A program made the translations under genes and the position numbers. From positions 1 to 26,018 of the forward strand of contig URVL01000012.1 in NCBI GenBank assembly GCA_900551265.1: a DNA stretch of 26,018 nucleotides. Reading direction: 5' to 3'. The notes under the pieces were generated by a model. The model ran no database searches. It saw only the letters and a program-made list of their open reading frames with translations, and was not told the DNA's origin. Source of the DNA: an uncultured Eubacteriales bacterium (GTDB taxonomy: Bacteria > Bacillota > Clostridia > Oscillospirales > QAMX01). Of the stretch, positions 1 through 8,016 are shown piece by piece (positions within the stretch are counted from its first letter, which is position 1; each line of letters opens with the position of its first letter).

Positions 1-1
1 C

Positions 2-229
2 AGCGATCCGCTCCTGTTACTACGTTTCGAGGAATCCTGGTTGTTAGCTCTCTATGCAGACGGCAGTGCATTGGCTCACAATGGATATGCAGCCATTGGA
101 TACAAATCCGATTGTTGCTACAAAGTTTCCACGCAGGCGCTTTATCAAATTTGTTCCTATATTGAAACATATGGGACAGTTCATAAATATGGCGATGGAA
201 CTATTGGCGCCGGAACCTTTCATCGTTAA
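2..229 (+). CDS. C-terminal fragment of unidentified protein, 5' end outside the window
   Basis: An open frame enters from the left edge and ends with TAA just before a strong hairpin, giving about 75 residues ending GAGTFHR. The frame is free of stops and its codon choice looks coding. The segment has two adjacent cysteines and several Tyr/Gly residues but no motif I recognise, so no function is proposed. It converges on the van operon and probably shares the hairpin at 263-295 as its terminator. An overlapping + frame (54-344) reads straight through that hairpin and is less credible. It could be the tail of any larger protein. Confidence 0.4.
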   Translation, partial: SDPLLLLRFEESWLLALYADGSALAHNGYAAIGYKSDCCYKVSTQALYQICSYIETYGTVHKYGDGTIGAGTFHR

Positions 230-262
230 TATCACCACATTTCATAGCCATGAAAATGAAAC

Positions 263-295
263 AAGGCGGGAACATCGTTCAGATGTTTCCGCCTT
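263..295. terminator. Hairpin between convergent genes
   Basis: The 14-nt arms 263-276 and 282-295 pair with one G-U wobble around a 5-nt loop. On the + strand the hairpin is followed by TATACGTTTTAAT. On the - strand it is followed by GTTTCATTTTCAT. It lies between the + strand gene fragment ending at 229 and vanT ending at 351, so it probably terminates transcription from both sides. Neither U-tract is perfect. Confidence 0.7.
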
Positions 296-350
296 ATACG
301 TTTTAATCTATATTCAATTGCTCACCACGACCACCGGAAATTAGTAAACA

Positions 351-2477
351 TCAGGTCCACACTCTGTTTATCCTTGCGCCCAAGCGACTTAGAATTTCAT
401 TGGTAATGGTACCGGCGCGTTCTGCAACCTCATATGCAAAGATCGTTTTCCCTTCCGATGTCCCTATCAGCACCGCGATATCTCCCTCATGCACATCCGG
501 AATATCCGTTATGTCCACCATCATTTGATCCATGCAAATCAAGCCTGCAACAGGAGCTCTTCTGCCGTGAATCAGGACACATCCGTTTCCACGCGACAGA
601 ATTCGGGGGTAACCATCCGCATATCCAATGGTCAACGTAGCGATTCTGGCCGGGTGGTCTGCGGTAAAAGAGAAATCGTAGCCGGCACTTTCTCCCGTGC
701 ACAGCTCCCGTACAGACGCAATACGTGCCTTGAGCGACAAGACAGGATGCAAATCGACGTGAAAGCGGTCGTAATCCTTTTCCGTGCTTTTAACCCCGTA
801 CAATGCAATTCCGACGCGGGCATAGTCTCCGGCGAACTCCGGATAGTTCAGAGCGCCGTAGCTTGACAATAGATGGACCTTAGGCAAGCGGTATCCACGT
901 GCTCTTAGGGCATCCACCGTGCTATAAAATACCTGTGCCTGCTTTCGTGTGAACGATTGACTCTTTAAGTCCTCCTGATCTACGGCACACAGATGCGTAA
1001 AAGCACCTTTTACCGCAAGGTTCGGTAATTCAAGAATTTCACATAAACGTTCCAAGTGCTCGGCGCGTTCTCCCAATCGGTGCATACCCGTATCAATTCC
1101 AAGGTGCACAGACAGCTTTTTACCGCATTGATTCAATTTTATTGCATAATCAAAATCAATTACAGTTTGTGTCAGTCGATAGCGCCGTAATAACGCCATC
1201 TGCTCCGGATGCGTATAACCAAGAATTAAGATTTCACCACGAATACCCTTCCTGCGCAGTTCTATCCCCTCCGAAATGCAGGCAACGCAAAAAGCGTCGA
1301 TTCCCATCCGCTTTAGGGCTCTCGCGATCTGTACCGCTCCGTGTCCGTAAGCGTTTGCCTTTAGCACCGGCATTAAATCACAGCCCTCCGGCAACAGCGA
1401 TTGAAGAACAAGGATATTATGTTTCAGCGCCTGATAATCCAGTTCAATCCAGGCTCTGTTTTTTTCAAAAGGTGCTCGCCTATAACGCGCAAGTACGGTG
1501 CAAAGAAGCCAGGACAACAGCAGCGTCATGACACAAACCGTCAAATAGTGGGCCATGCTGTTTTCTATAAGCAGCCACACGGTATTTGTCGTCTTTGCAA
1601 TTCCGCGCACAAGGATAATTACCGCTGGATGCAAAATATAAATCCATCCGGAGAGTGTACGCAAGCGGCCGGAAGGATTACAGCGCCAATTGAGCAAAAG
1701 CACATACAAAAATACGCTGCAAACAGGCAACAGCAGATACATACTGTCATGCCGTTGCACGCCATAATGACGAAGAAGAAATCCCTCCGCCGTCATCAGC
1801 GCAAATGTGATGAGAAACCCTGCGACACATTTCGAAATGCTTTCAGGCTTTATATTGCGCAGGCGCGCTCCCAGCAATAAAAATATCGGAGCCATGAGGA
1901 GTCCGTTGCGTGTATAGCTGAAGCACTGAAAAAGACTTTCATAGGCGTTGGAAACGGCCGGAATTCGGCTGGCAATACCCCAGTAACTGTCACCTAGCAA
2001 CGCAATAAAATAAAGTAACCCACACACTACTGATACTGCTCGCAGCGAGCAGAACCGGCGCAAAGAGCTTAAAAGTAAAATTCCTATTATTAAAGCAGGA
2101 AAATACCAGAGATGATAGAACGTCCCATCAAATAACAGCATTCTCAGAAAGGAAAATGGCGCCGGTTCGCTATAATGCCCCGCGTAGATTCCAATAGGCA
2201 AATAGAGAAGAATCGAAATTCCATACAGAATTAAAATCTTTTTCAGATACCTGAGAATAGGCATAAAGGACGCTTTGTTTTCTGCAAAATATTCTGCAAG
2301 GACAAACCTGCCAGTTACCAAAAAGAAAAACGATACGGCCAATCGGGCCAAAATTCGTGTCAAAAAGAAATCCGCTTCTACAGAATAAGACGACAATGGA
2401 GAAGTGTGGATCGCAACTACCAAAAAGGCGGCGATCAAACGAAAACGGTCAAGTCCGCCAGTTGTTTTGTCGCCCAT
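351..2477 (-). CDS. vanT: VanT-type membrane serine racemase (acyltransferase-like domain + racemase)
   Basis: This is a 708-residue, two-domain protein typical of VanT from D-Ala-D-Ser-type vancomycin resistance clusters. Residues 1 to about 330 form a multi-spanning acyltransferase_3-like membrane domain starting LDRFRLIAAFLVVAIHTSPL. Residues about 340-708 form a fold-type III PLP racemase. The PLP lysine is K373 in VLKANAYGHG, and the second catalytic base is probably Y600 in SAGYDFSFTA. In the family it makes D-Ser from L-Ser at the membrane to supply the VanG ligase. The ATG has a GGAGG site 7 bases upstream and lies inside the 3' end of vanXY, so the genes are probably translationally coupled. 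The length is normal and the gene looks intact, unlike its neighbour vanG. An alanine racemase role is possible, but the fused membrane domain argues for VanT. Confidence 0.93.
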   Translation of the reverse strand: MGDKTTGGLDRFRLIAAFLVVAIHTSPLSSYSVEADFFLTRILARLAVSFFFLVTGRFVLAEYFAENKASFMPILRYLKKILILYGISILLYLPIGIYAGHYSEPAPFSFLRMLLFDGTFYHLWYFPALIIGILLLSSLRRFCSLRAVSVVCGLLYFIALLGDSYWGIASRIPAVSNAYESLFQCFSYTRNGLLMAPIFLLLGARLRNIKPESISKCVAGFLITFALMTAEGFLLRHYGVQRHDSMYLLLPVCSVFLYVLLLNWRCNPSGRLRTLSGWIYILHPAVIILVRGIAKTTNTVWLLIENSMAHYLTVCVMTLLLSWLLCTVLARYRRAPFEKNRAWIELDYQALKHNILVLQSLLPEGCDLMPVLKANAYGHGAVQIARALKRMGIDAFCVACISEGIELRRKGIRGEILILGYTHPEQMALLRRYRLTQTVIDFDYAIKLNQCGKKLSVHLGIDTGMHRLGERAEHLERLCEILELPNLAVKGAFTHLCAVDQEDLKSQSFTRKQAQVFYSTVDALRARGYRLPKVHLLSSYGALNYPEFAGDYARVGIALYGVKSTEKDYDRFHVDLHPVLSLKARIASVRELCTGESAGYDFSFTADHPARIATLTIGYADGYPRILSRGNGCVLIHGRRAPVAGLICMDQMMVDITDIPDVHEGDIAVLIGTSEGKTIFAYEVAERAGTITNEILSRLGARINRVWT

Positions 2478-3231
2478 TTGCGTGCCTCCACTCCGTTATG
2501 ATAAAACCGTCCCCATTGTTTCCCGATACTGCGTAAGGCAGGTCATCTTCCATATCAAAAAACATATTTTCCTGTCGAGATTCCAAATATGAGACTGTAA
2601 AACCGACATGATAATTTGGATAACAAAGGGGCCGCCGGTTAAACGGAAAATCCTTCAATAGTTCAATATACTCTTCCAGCGTTATACCTTTATCCCGCAT
2701 AATCCACGCGTGCGGAACCCCGACATACCGGAAATGCCACGGTTCGTGGCCTATCCCGGTAATTGTTTCCTTTCCGGCTGGATACCGCTCAATAAAGCCA
2801 TAGTCCGCTGCGTGCCTGCGAAAAGATTCACAGATTCCCTCATAGGGAAAAGTGGGACAAATCACATCCAGATCCGCGCCTCTCAGGCCCAAATCAATGG
2901 CTAGTCCCGTTTCATGCTCGCTATGTCCGGGAAGCGCTACAAACTTTCTGGTAAATGCTTCTCCACTTTCCCGAAGCGTATCGTTCCATATAGCCTTCTG
3001 CTCCAGATGAGAACGCCAGCCGCTAACCGGAAGGATCTGTTCCCAACCATGTATTTTTTTCATCAGTTCTGCGAGTAGCGTTGCCGCGTGTCGTTCCATA
3101 AGAACGGTCGAAGGCTCATTTGCTATGGAAACCAGCGAAACAGAGTCCGTTTCTCGATAAGGATGAGAAGCATTCACTAAAATAAGATCGCCGGAATATA
3201 CATCGTTCCGCGAAAGAACACGCTTTTTCAT
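2449..3231 (-). CDS. vanXY: VanXY-type D,D-dipeptidase/D,D-carboxypeptidase
   Basis: This 260-residue zinc peptidase of the VanY/VanX (M15) family removes normal D-Ala-D-Ala dipeptides and pentapeptide termini, so that only D-Ala-D-Ser precursors remain. Visible motifs are GHSEHETGLAID with probable zinc ligands H106 and D113, and GIGHEPWHFRYVG with catalytic E163 and zinc ligand H166. It has no signal peptide or N-terminal membrane segment, as expected for the cytoplasmic bifunctional VanXY form rather than membrane-anchored VanY. Its ATG overlaps the vanG stop (ATGA), and its 3' end overlaps vanT by 29 bases, so the three genes form one unit. It looks intact. Confidence 0.92.
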   Translation of the reverse strand: MKKRVLSRNDVYSGDLILVNASHPYRETDSVSLVSIANEPSTVLMERHAATLLAELMKKIHGWEQILPVSGWRSHLEQKAIWNDTLRESGEAFTRKFVALPGHSEHETGLAIDLGLRGADLDVICPTFPYEGICESFRRHAADYGFIERYPAGKETITGIGHEPWHFRYVGVPHAWIMRDKGITLEEYIELLKDFPFNRRPLCYPNYHVGFTVSYLESRQENMFFDMEDDLPYAVSGNNGDGFIITEWRHANGRQNNWRT

Positions 3232-4252
3232 TGTAAAGCCTCCTGAATTACGGTCTCCAGCAGTTGTGGCAGCGGCATTCCCGCAGCGCGCATCATTCCG
3301 GGAAAACGGCTGTGTTCCGTAAATCCCGGGATCGTATTAATTTCATGAAAAAAGATTTGATTTTCCGGGGTCAGGAACATGTCCACCCTGGCAAAACCGG
3401 AACAGCCCATCACCCGGTACAGGGCTTTTGCGGTTTCCTGAATCCGAAGGGAAGTCGATTTTTCAATCCTTGCGGGAACATGGATGACCGCGGTCTTCAA
3501 CGTATATTTTTCCGTATAATCAAAGAAGCCGCCGGAAAGTTCAATTTCGTCTATCTCGCCGACCGTTAATGTGTCGCGTCCAATTACCGCACATCCCACC
3601 TCGCTTCCCGCGATCTGCTCTTCCAAAAGGATTTCGCTGTCATATTGGAACGCATGGGAAACAGCCGGTTCCAGCTCTGACTCTTTCCACACAGCAGAGA
3701 CGCCGTAGGAGGAGCCCGCCCGGACCGGTTTGACAAAGAGCGGGTAACCGAGCGCTCGGGCATATGTTCGCATGCTATCCAAGGAGTCTGATCGATTGAA
3801 CGTGTTCGACTTGGGAACGGCTATGCCGGCGGCGGAGGCCATGGCGTGCGCCCGGGCCTTGTCCATACATAACGCAGAAGACAGTACGTCACAGCCTACC
3901 AAGGGTATTCCGGCGAGGGCAATCAAACCCTGGATCGTTCCATCCTCCCCATTTTGTCCATGGAGGATGGGAAGCGCCACGTCTACACGCAGCTGCTCTA
4001 TACTACCGCCGGTCAGCAAAAGCAGGCCCTTGGTTTTACGGTCTGGGGAAAGCACCGCCGGGATGCATGCAGCACTATGCCGGCGCCAGGTATCCTCTGC
4101 TATCTTAGCTACATCGCCGGTGTAATAATACCACTCGCCCTCCGGTGTGATCCCAATCGGTATCAGGCGGTACTTCTCCTGATCCAGATTGCGAAGTACA
4201 GCAGCGGCCGATTACAGCCGCCAAAAAATACGGCAAGATGCAGACGCTTCAT
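3228..4252 (-). pseudogene. vanG: VanG-type D-Ala:D-Ser ligase, frameshifted by an N-terminal deletion
   Basis: From about 4211 down to 3228 the frame encodes an ATP-grasp D-alanine:D-serine ligase. Visible segments are LPILHGQNGEDGTIQG, a VGCDVLSSALCMDK segment, KPVRAGSSYGVS, FFDYTEKYTLK in the omega-loop region, and HEINTIPGFTEHSR. The natural start is the ATG at 4252, with GAGAGGA upstream. It reads MKRLHLAVFFGGC, then CNRPLLY in the wrong frame, and stops at a TGA near residue 30. Aligned to the family, the frame resumes at about QSAAAVLRNLDQEKY. About 25 nt (8 codons + 1) are missing between 4213 and 4214, removing the conserved S-x-E-Y/H-x-V-S-L segment. The first in-frame internal start is a GTG at 4055 (275 residues), which lacks the N-terminal lobe. 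An assembly error is the main alternative. Confidence 0.85.
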
Positions 4253-4356
4253 ATCATCAAATCCTCTCTCTTCAGGTTGTCGCGGGCGATCCTCTGTTTC
4301 ATCGCGAAATCACCGCATTCGCACGGCGTATTTCACAATTTTGCCAGAGAAACGCC

Positions 4357-4399
4357 ATCACCCCTTTTTGATACATCAATCATATCAAAAAGGGGTGAT
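4357..4399. repeat. 17-bp perfect inverted repeat between vanS and vanG
   Basis: Arms 4357-4373 and 4383-4399 are exact reverse complements separated by 9 nt. Each arm joins a run of C to a run of T (or A to G). The dyad lies in the 196-bp gap between vanS and vanG, and neither strand has a run of T right after it, so it is not a classical terminator. An operator, an mRNA processing or stability hairpin, or a terminator-like attenuator are all possible. Confidence 0.8.
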
Positions 4400-4448
4400 A
4401 AATGTTTTCCATTTTCCTTCGGAGTTCCTGATATATTTCTTCACAAAA

Positions 4449-5564
4449 TCATACGATTTTCTGACGAGCGCCGGGCAAGCGCACTGTAAAGATTATGCTT
4501 TCCTGTGCACTCTCTGCAACAATGGTTCCGCCATGTAAATCTACAATCTCTTTTGCAATTGCAAGGCCCAGTCCAGCGCCTCCCGTTTTCGAAGAGCGGG
4601 AGGAATCGATTCGATAAAACTGTTCAAAAATTTTTTCAAGCTTTTCCGGAGGTATTGTTTTCCCATTATTTTTTACAGTGATTTCCGCAGTGCCGTTTTC
4701 CACACGCATGGACAGAAAAATTTCAGTTTGCGGGTAACTGTAACTTACGGCGTTGCGGATCAGGTTGTCAAACACACGTTCCATTTTGTCCGGGTCACAT
4801 AGGAGCTCTACATCGGATGCCAACTCTGTATGCCAGGTAAGTTCTTTCTCAGCCAAAATGGGTTGAAATTCACTGACAATCTGCGCAAGCATCCGGCTCA
4901 GATTGGTTCGCTCCTTTTCCAAGGTCAACGACGTCAGGTTAAATCGGGTAATATCAAAAAACTCATTAATCAGGTCTTCCAGGCGCTCTGCCTTATCCAG
5001 TGCAATTCCCGTATACCTTGCCCGGAGCTCCGGCGATATTTGCGGTTCATCCTGAAGGAGGTTTAGATAACCAATCACACTGGTCAACGGTGTTTTCAGG
5101 TCATGTGCCAGATAGACAATCAGATCGTTCTTCCGCTGCTCAGCTTCCCTGGCAAGCCGGGCGTTTTGCAGGGCCCGCTCTCGTACGGCATTTAATTCGT
5201 CCTGTATTTGCTTCATCACATCCGGCAGTATGATGGGGGCGCCGTCCGGCGCGGCAAGCTGTGCAGAGGCGGCAACTACTTCATCGAGATACCGCAATGG
5301 TTTCGCCATAAACCGATAGGTAATAAAAGCCCAGCCCAACAGCGCAGGTATGCCCAAAAATAGCAGAACATAATCTTTTGCAAATTGAACAAGCCGGTAA
5401 ATCAGATCATAGGTATTCCAGTTAATGCCGGAATAAATCTGCCACGCAACGAAAATGAAAAGCACGTAGACGACGCAAAAACCTGCCAGCGCCAAAAGAT
5501 ACTGAACCATGATTCGCCTTGTCAGCGCACTCCGCGCCGCATTCTTTCCAGTTGTCCTACTCAA
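4449..5564 (-). CDS. vanS: VanS-type sensor histidine kinase
   Basis: This is a 371-residue membrane sensor kinase. Two N-terminal transmembrane segments (about 20-44 and 63-85) flank a very short outer loop. A HAMP-like linker follows, then a HisKA domain with phospho-acceptor H154 in YLAHDLKTPLTS. The HATPase domain has the N-box region NLIRNAVSYS and a G-box, GGAGLGLAIAKEIV. The small outer loop fits VanS proteins of vanB/vanG-type systems. The frame starts with a TTG at 5564 that overlaps the vanR stop, with a G-rich stretch upstream. An ATG at 5510 (residue 19) is an alternative start with weak AAGGCG in front. It should phosphorylate the adjacent VanR. The inducing ligand cannot be read from the sequence. 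Confidence 0.88.
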   Translation of the reverse strand: MSRTTGKNAARSALTRRIMVQYLLALAGFCVVYVLFIFVAWQIYSGINWNTYDLIYRLVQFAKDYVLLFLGIPALLGWAFITYRFMAKPLRYLDEVVAASAQLAAPDGAPIILPDVMKQIQDELNAVRERALQNARLAREAEQRKNDLIVYLAHDLKTPLTSVIGYLNLLQDEPQISPELRARYTGIALDKAERLEDLINEFFDITRFNLTSLTLEKERTNLSRMLAQIVSEFQPILAEKELTWHTELASDVELLCDPDKMERVFDNLIRNAVSYSYPQTEIFLSMRVENGTAEITVKNNGKTIPPEKLEKIFEQFYRIDSSRSSKTGGAGLGLAIAKEIVDLHGGTIVAESAQESIIFTVRLPGARQKIV

Positions 5565-6246
5565 TGGTATAGCCGACCCCCCACACTGTTTTTATAAACT
5601 TCGGCCGTCTCGGCGGTTCATGTAATTTTTCGCGCAGTCTTGCGATATGTGCCATCACAGTATTGTTATTGTCCAGATACTTTTCGCCCCATACGTTTTC
5701 AAACAGCTCTTCGGAAGAGATTACCTTGCCCCTGTTTTCACACAGATACCAGAGTATTCCAAACTCGATCGGCGTCAACGACAACTCCTGGCCATTGAGC
5801 GTGCACTTGTGTTCGTCCCTTGCGATGTAAAGTCCGCGAATCGAAAAGGAATCCGTGTCTTTCAGCGTGCCGGACGGATTGTATCTGGTGTAGCGCCGGA
5901 GCTGTGTTTTAACGCGGGCAACCAGTTCTAACGGATTGAAAGGCTTTGTGATATAGTCGTCCGCACCCAACGTCAGGCCCGTGATTTTATCCATGTCTTC
6001 TACCCTGGCCGTCAGCATAATAATCGGGTAGAGATGTTTTTCACGAATACGCTGGCAAAGCGTAAAGCCATCCATATCCTCTAACATCACGTCAAGGATC
6101 GCCAGGCTCATATATTGGCTATCTGCACAAATCAGCGCATCCTTCGCCGTATAAAATTTGAACACCTGGTATCCCTCATTTTTTAAATATACTTCTACCA
6201 AATCGGCAATTTCTTTCTCATCGTCAACAATTAGTATGTTGTTCAT
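5557..6246 (-). CDS. vanR: VanR-type OmpR-family response regulator
   Basis: This 229-residue protein has a receiver domain with acidic pocket D8/D9, phospho-acceptor D52 in LAILDVMLEDMDG and K101 in DDYITKPFNP. A winged-helix DNA-binding domain ends IKTVWGVGYTIE. It is the first gene of the van operon, and its stop overlaps the vanS start. In vanG-type systems VanR-P activates the promoters of the regulatory and resistance genes. The start ATG at 6246 has AGGGGTG upstream. OmpR regulators are numerous, and the VanR name rests mainly on the downstream vanS-G-XY-T genes. Confidence 0.9.
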   Translation of the reverse strand: MNNILIVDDEKEIADLVEVYLKNEGYQVFKFYTAKDALICADSQYMSLAILDVMLEDMDGFTLCQRIREKHLYPIIMLTARVEDMDKITGLTLGADDYITKPFNPLELVARVKTQLRRYTRYNPSGTLKDTDSFSIRGLYIARDEHKCTLNGQELSLTPIEFGILWYLCENRGKVISSEELFENVWGEKYLDNNNTVMAHIARLREKLHEPPRRPKFIKTVWGVGYTIE

Positions 6247-6263
6247 CCAAACACCCCTGATTC

Positions 6264-6302
6264 ATTCTATAATTCTATCACAATTCGTTAAGCTCCTGTC
6301 AA
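6264..6302 (-). promoter_or_regulatory. Probable vanR operon promoter
   Basis: On the minus strand TTGACA (6302-6297) is followed after 19 nt by TAGAAT (6277-6272), with a second TAGAAT at 6269-6264. The first spacing is a little long, as is common at activator-dependent promoters. It lies directly upstream of the vanR ribosome site. Confidence 0.55.
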
Positions 6303-6421
6303 AATCAGCGCCTCCGGTTTCTAAAAACAAGCTGGAACAGATGTGACTTGTACTCATTATACTTCGACTTTTTTACAAACTCAAGGTACAGTGATATATA
6401 CTCCAGCGCTCACGAAAAATA

Positions 6422-6451
6422 AGAACAGCCATGCGGCCGCATGGCTGTTCT
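6422..6451 (-). terminator. Perfect 30-bp palindrome, terminator of the GH29 operon
   Basis: Bases 6422-6451 are a perfect palindrome centred on GCGGCCGC, with 15-nt arms. On the minus strand it is followed by TATTTTTCG, giving an intrinsic terminator just after the fucosidase gene. It also insulates the van operon promoter from the upstream operon. Confidence 0.8.
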
Positions 6452-6484
6452 ATCATACGAATTACTTTGTATGAGGGCTTACAA

Positions 6485-7951
6485 TCATATCGTAATTTTC
6501 AGACAATTAATCAAATGTGTTGGCAGTTCTTCTGGTAAGCGGACATTTAAAATCCCAAATGGCTGTTCAAAGTCAACTCTTCCAAATCCCAGCAGCTCGA
6601 CAGCCTTGACTCGCTCGTCAAACGAACGGAGTACCGCACGTCGGGACTCCGGCGCGTGCATCAGAAAAGCATAAACATTGCTGTCCTTTTTCGTAAAGCG
6701 ATAGTCAGACTGACTCCACGTAGTCTGCTCCTCTGTCAACTTCTTAATCACGGCACGCGTTTCACCCTCGCCGAACACTTTCCACGGACGAGTTCCATAA
6801 ATTCCCTCTCCACAAATGTGGAACCAATCGCCCAGCTCCCGCAGGATAAAACATGCCTCGTCATCGATGGTTCCATCCGGGCGCTGAAGAATATTTAAAA
6901 GCATATTTCCGTTTTTCGAAACGATATCGACCAGCGTTTCCAAAATGAAAAGAGGCGACTTATACGGTTGGCGTACGTCATAAAACCAATTTCCTATGCA
7001 AGTATCCGTATGCCATGCCTCCGCGCTGATCCCCGGAAGCTGAGACTTTTCAACGTCCAGCGTACCAACTTTATAAATTTCCGGCCTCGGATCCTTCTGA
7101 AGGTATACGCAATCCTGCTTTCCATGTTGTGCAATAGAATCATTGTAGTAATAAGCGATCAGCTCAAGGCCCTTCTGATAAGCCGGGTCCGCAGGAGTCG
7201 CGGCAGAGCCCGGTGCGAAGAAGTCGGATATGGCAAACGGGATACCGCCATCGGAATACAGCAAGTCAGGATGGTAGAGATCTAAAACCTCGCGGATGCA
7301 GTCCAGCCAATACTGCTGGAAGCGCTCATCCGAGGTGTACCAGGGTTCAATGCTTGTTTTGCCGTCCTCCAGATGCTTAGCGTTATCAAAATAATAATCC
7401 TGATAAGTCGGGTCGTTTCCATCATAAGGCACCCCGGCGTAAGGGCCGCTCTGATCTGACAGCTTATTCACACGCCACCAGGAAAAAGAGGCGCCCAAAT
7501 GCTCTGATAGACCAAACGGCAAATTATACTTTTGTGCTGCGCGCTGCCAGTCCCCACAGATATCACGCATTGGGCCCATCTCCACCGCATTAAAGCGATT
7601 ATAGCGCGAAGGATAATTGAAGAAATGATCGTGATGCATGGCCTGGCCCATAAAATACCGTGCGCCGGACTTGTAATATAACTCCATCAGGGCTTCCGGA
7701 TCAAAATTCTCCGCCTTCCAAAGCTTGACGAGATCCTTATAGCCAAACTTTGAAGGGTGTCCGTAATGGCGCAAATGATACAGATACTGCGGCGAACCCT
7801 CAATATACATATTCCGCGCATACCAGTCCCCATACATCGGGACGCTCTGCGGTCCCCAATGGCTCCAAATTCCGAACTTGGCATCTCGGAACCATTTCGG
7901 ACACTCGTACTCATAGAGAGAGGAAAAAGTTGGTTGAAATATGTTTCCCAT
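6485..7951 (-). CDS. GH29 alpha-L-fucosidase, cytoplasmic
   Basis: This 488-residue protein has the GH29 layout. It opens with PKWFRDAKFGIWSHWGPQSVP, followed by a HHDHFFNYPSRYNRFNAVEMGP segment where fucosidases have an H-H-D/E cluster. The probable nucleophile is D234 in HPDLLYSDGG. GH29 enzymes remove terminal alpha-L-fucose with retention of configuration. It has no signal peptide, so it should act on imported fucosides inside the cell. It is the last gene of a four-gene operon, 65 bases after the dehydrogenase gene, with GGGAG 8 bases before the ATG, and a terminator follows. Divergent GH29 members act on other substrates, so the family is firmer than fucose specificity. Confidence 0.85.
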   Translation of the reverse strand: MGNIFQPTFSSLYEYECPKWFRDAKFGIWSHWGPQSVPMYGDWYARNMYIEGSPQYLYHLRHYGHPSKFGYKDLVKLWKAENFDPEALMELYYKSGARYFMGQAMHHDHFFNYPSRYNRFNAVEMGPMRDICGDWQRAAQKYNLPFGLSEHLGASFSWWRVNKLSDQSGPYAGVPYDGNDPTYQDYYFDNAKHLEDGKTSIEPWYTSDERFQQYWLDCIREVLDLYHPDLLYSDGGIPFAISDFFAPGSAATPADPAYQKGLELIAYYYNDSIAQHGKQDCVYLQKDPRPEIYKVGTLDVEKSQLPGISAEAWHTDTCIGNWFYDVRQPYKSPLFILETLVDIVSKNGNMLLNILQRPDGTIDDEACFILRELGDWFHICGEGIYGTRPWKVFGEGETRAVIKKLTEEQTTWSQSDYRFTKKDSNVYAFLMHAPESRRAVLRSFDERVKAVELLGFGRVDFEQPFGILNVRLPEELPTHLINCLKITI

Positions 7952-8016
7952 AAAAGCGCTCCCTTCTTTTTGTCCATATTACCATCTATGGTCTCTTAAA
8001 CTGCCAAACCTCATTC

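Noticed and set aside
4253..4448. Short frame through the vanS-vanG gap ending NLKREDLMI with an ATGA overlap onto the vanG start
   Set aside because: It is interrupted by a stop, has no clear start and does not match VanW, VanY or VanU as I know them. The inverted repeat explains part of the open stretch.
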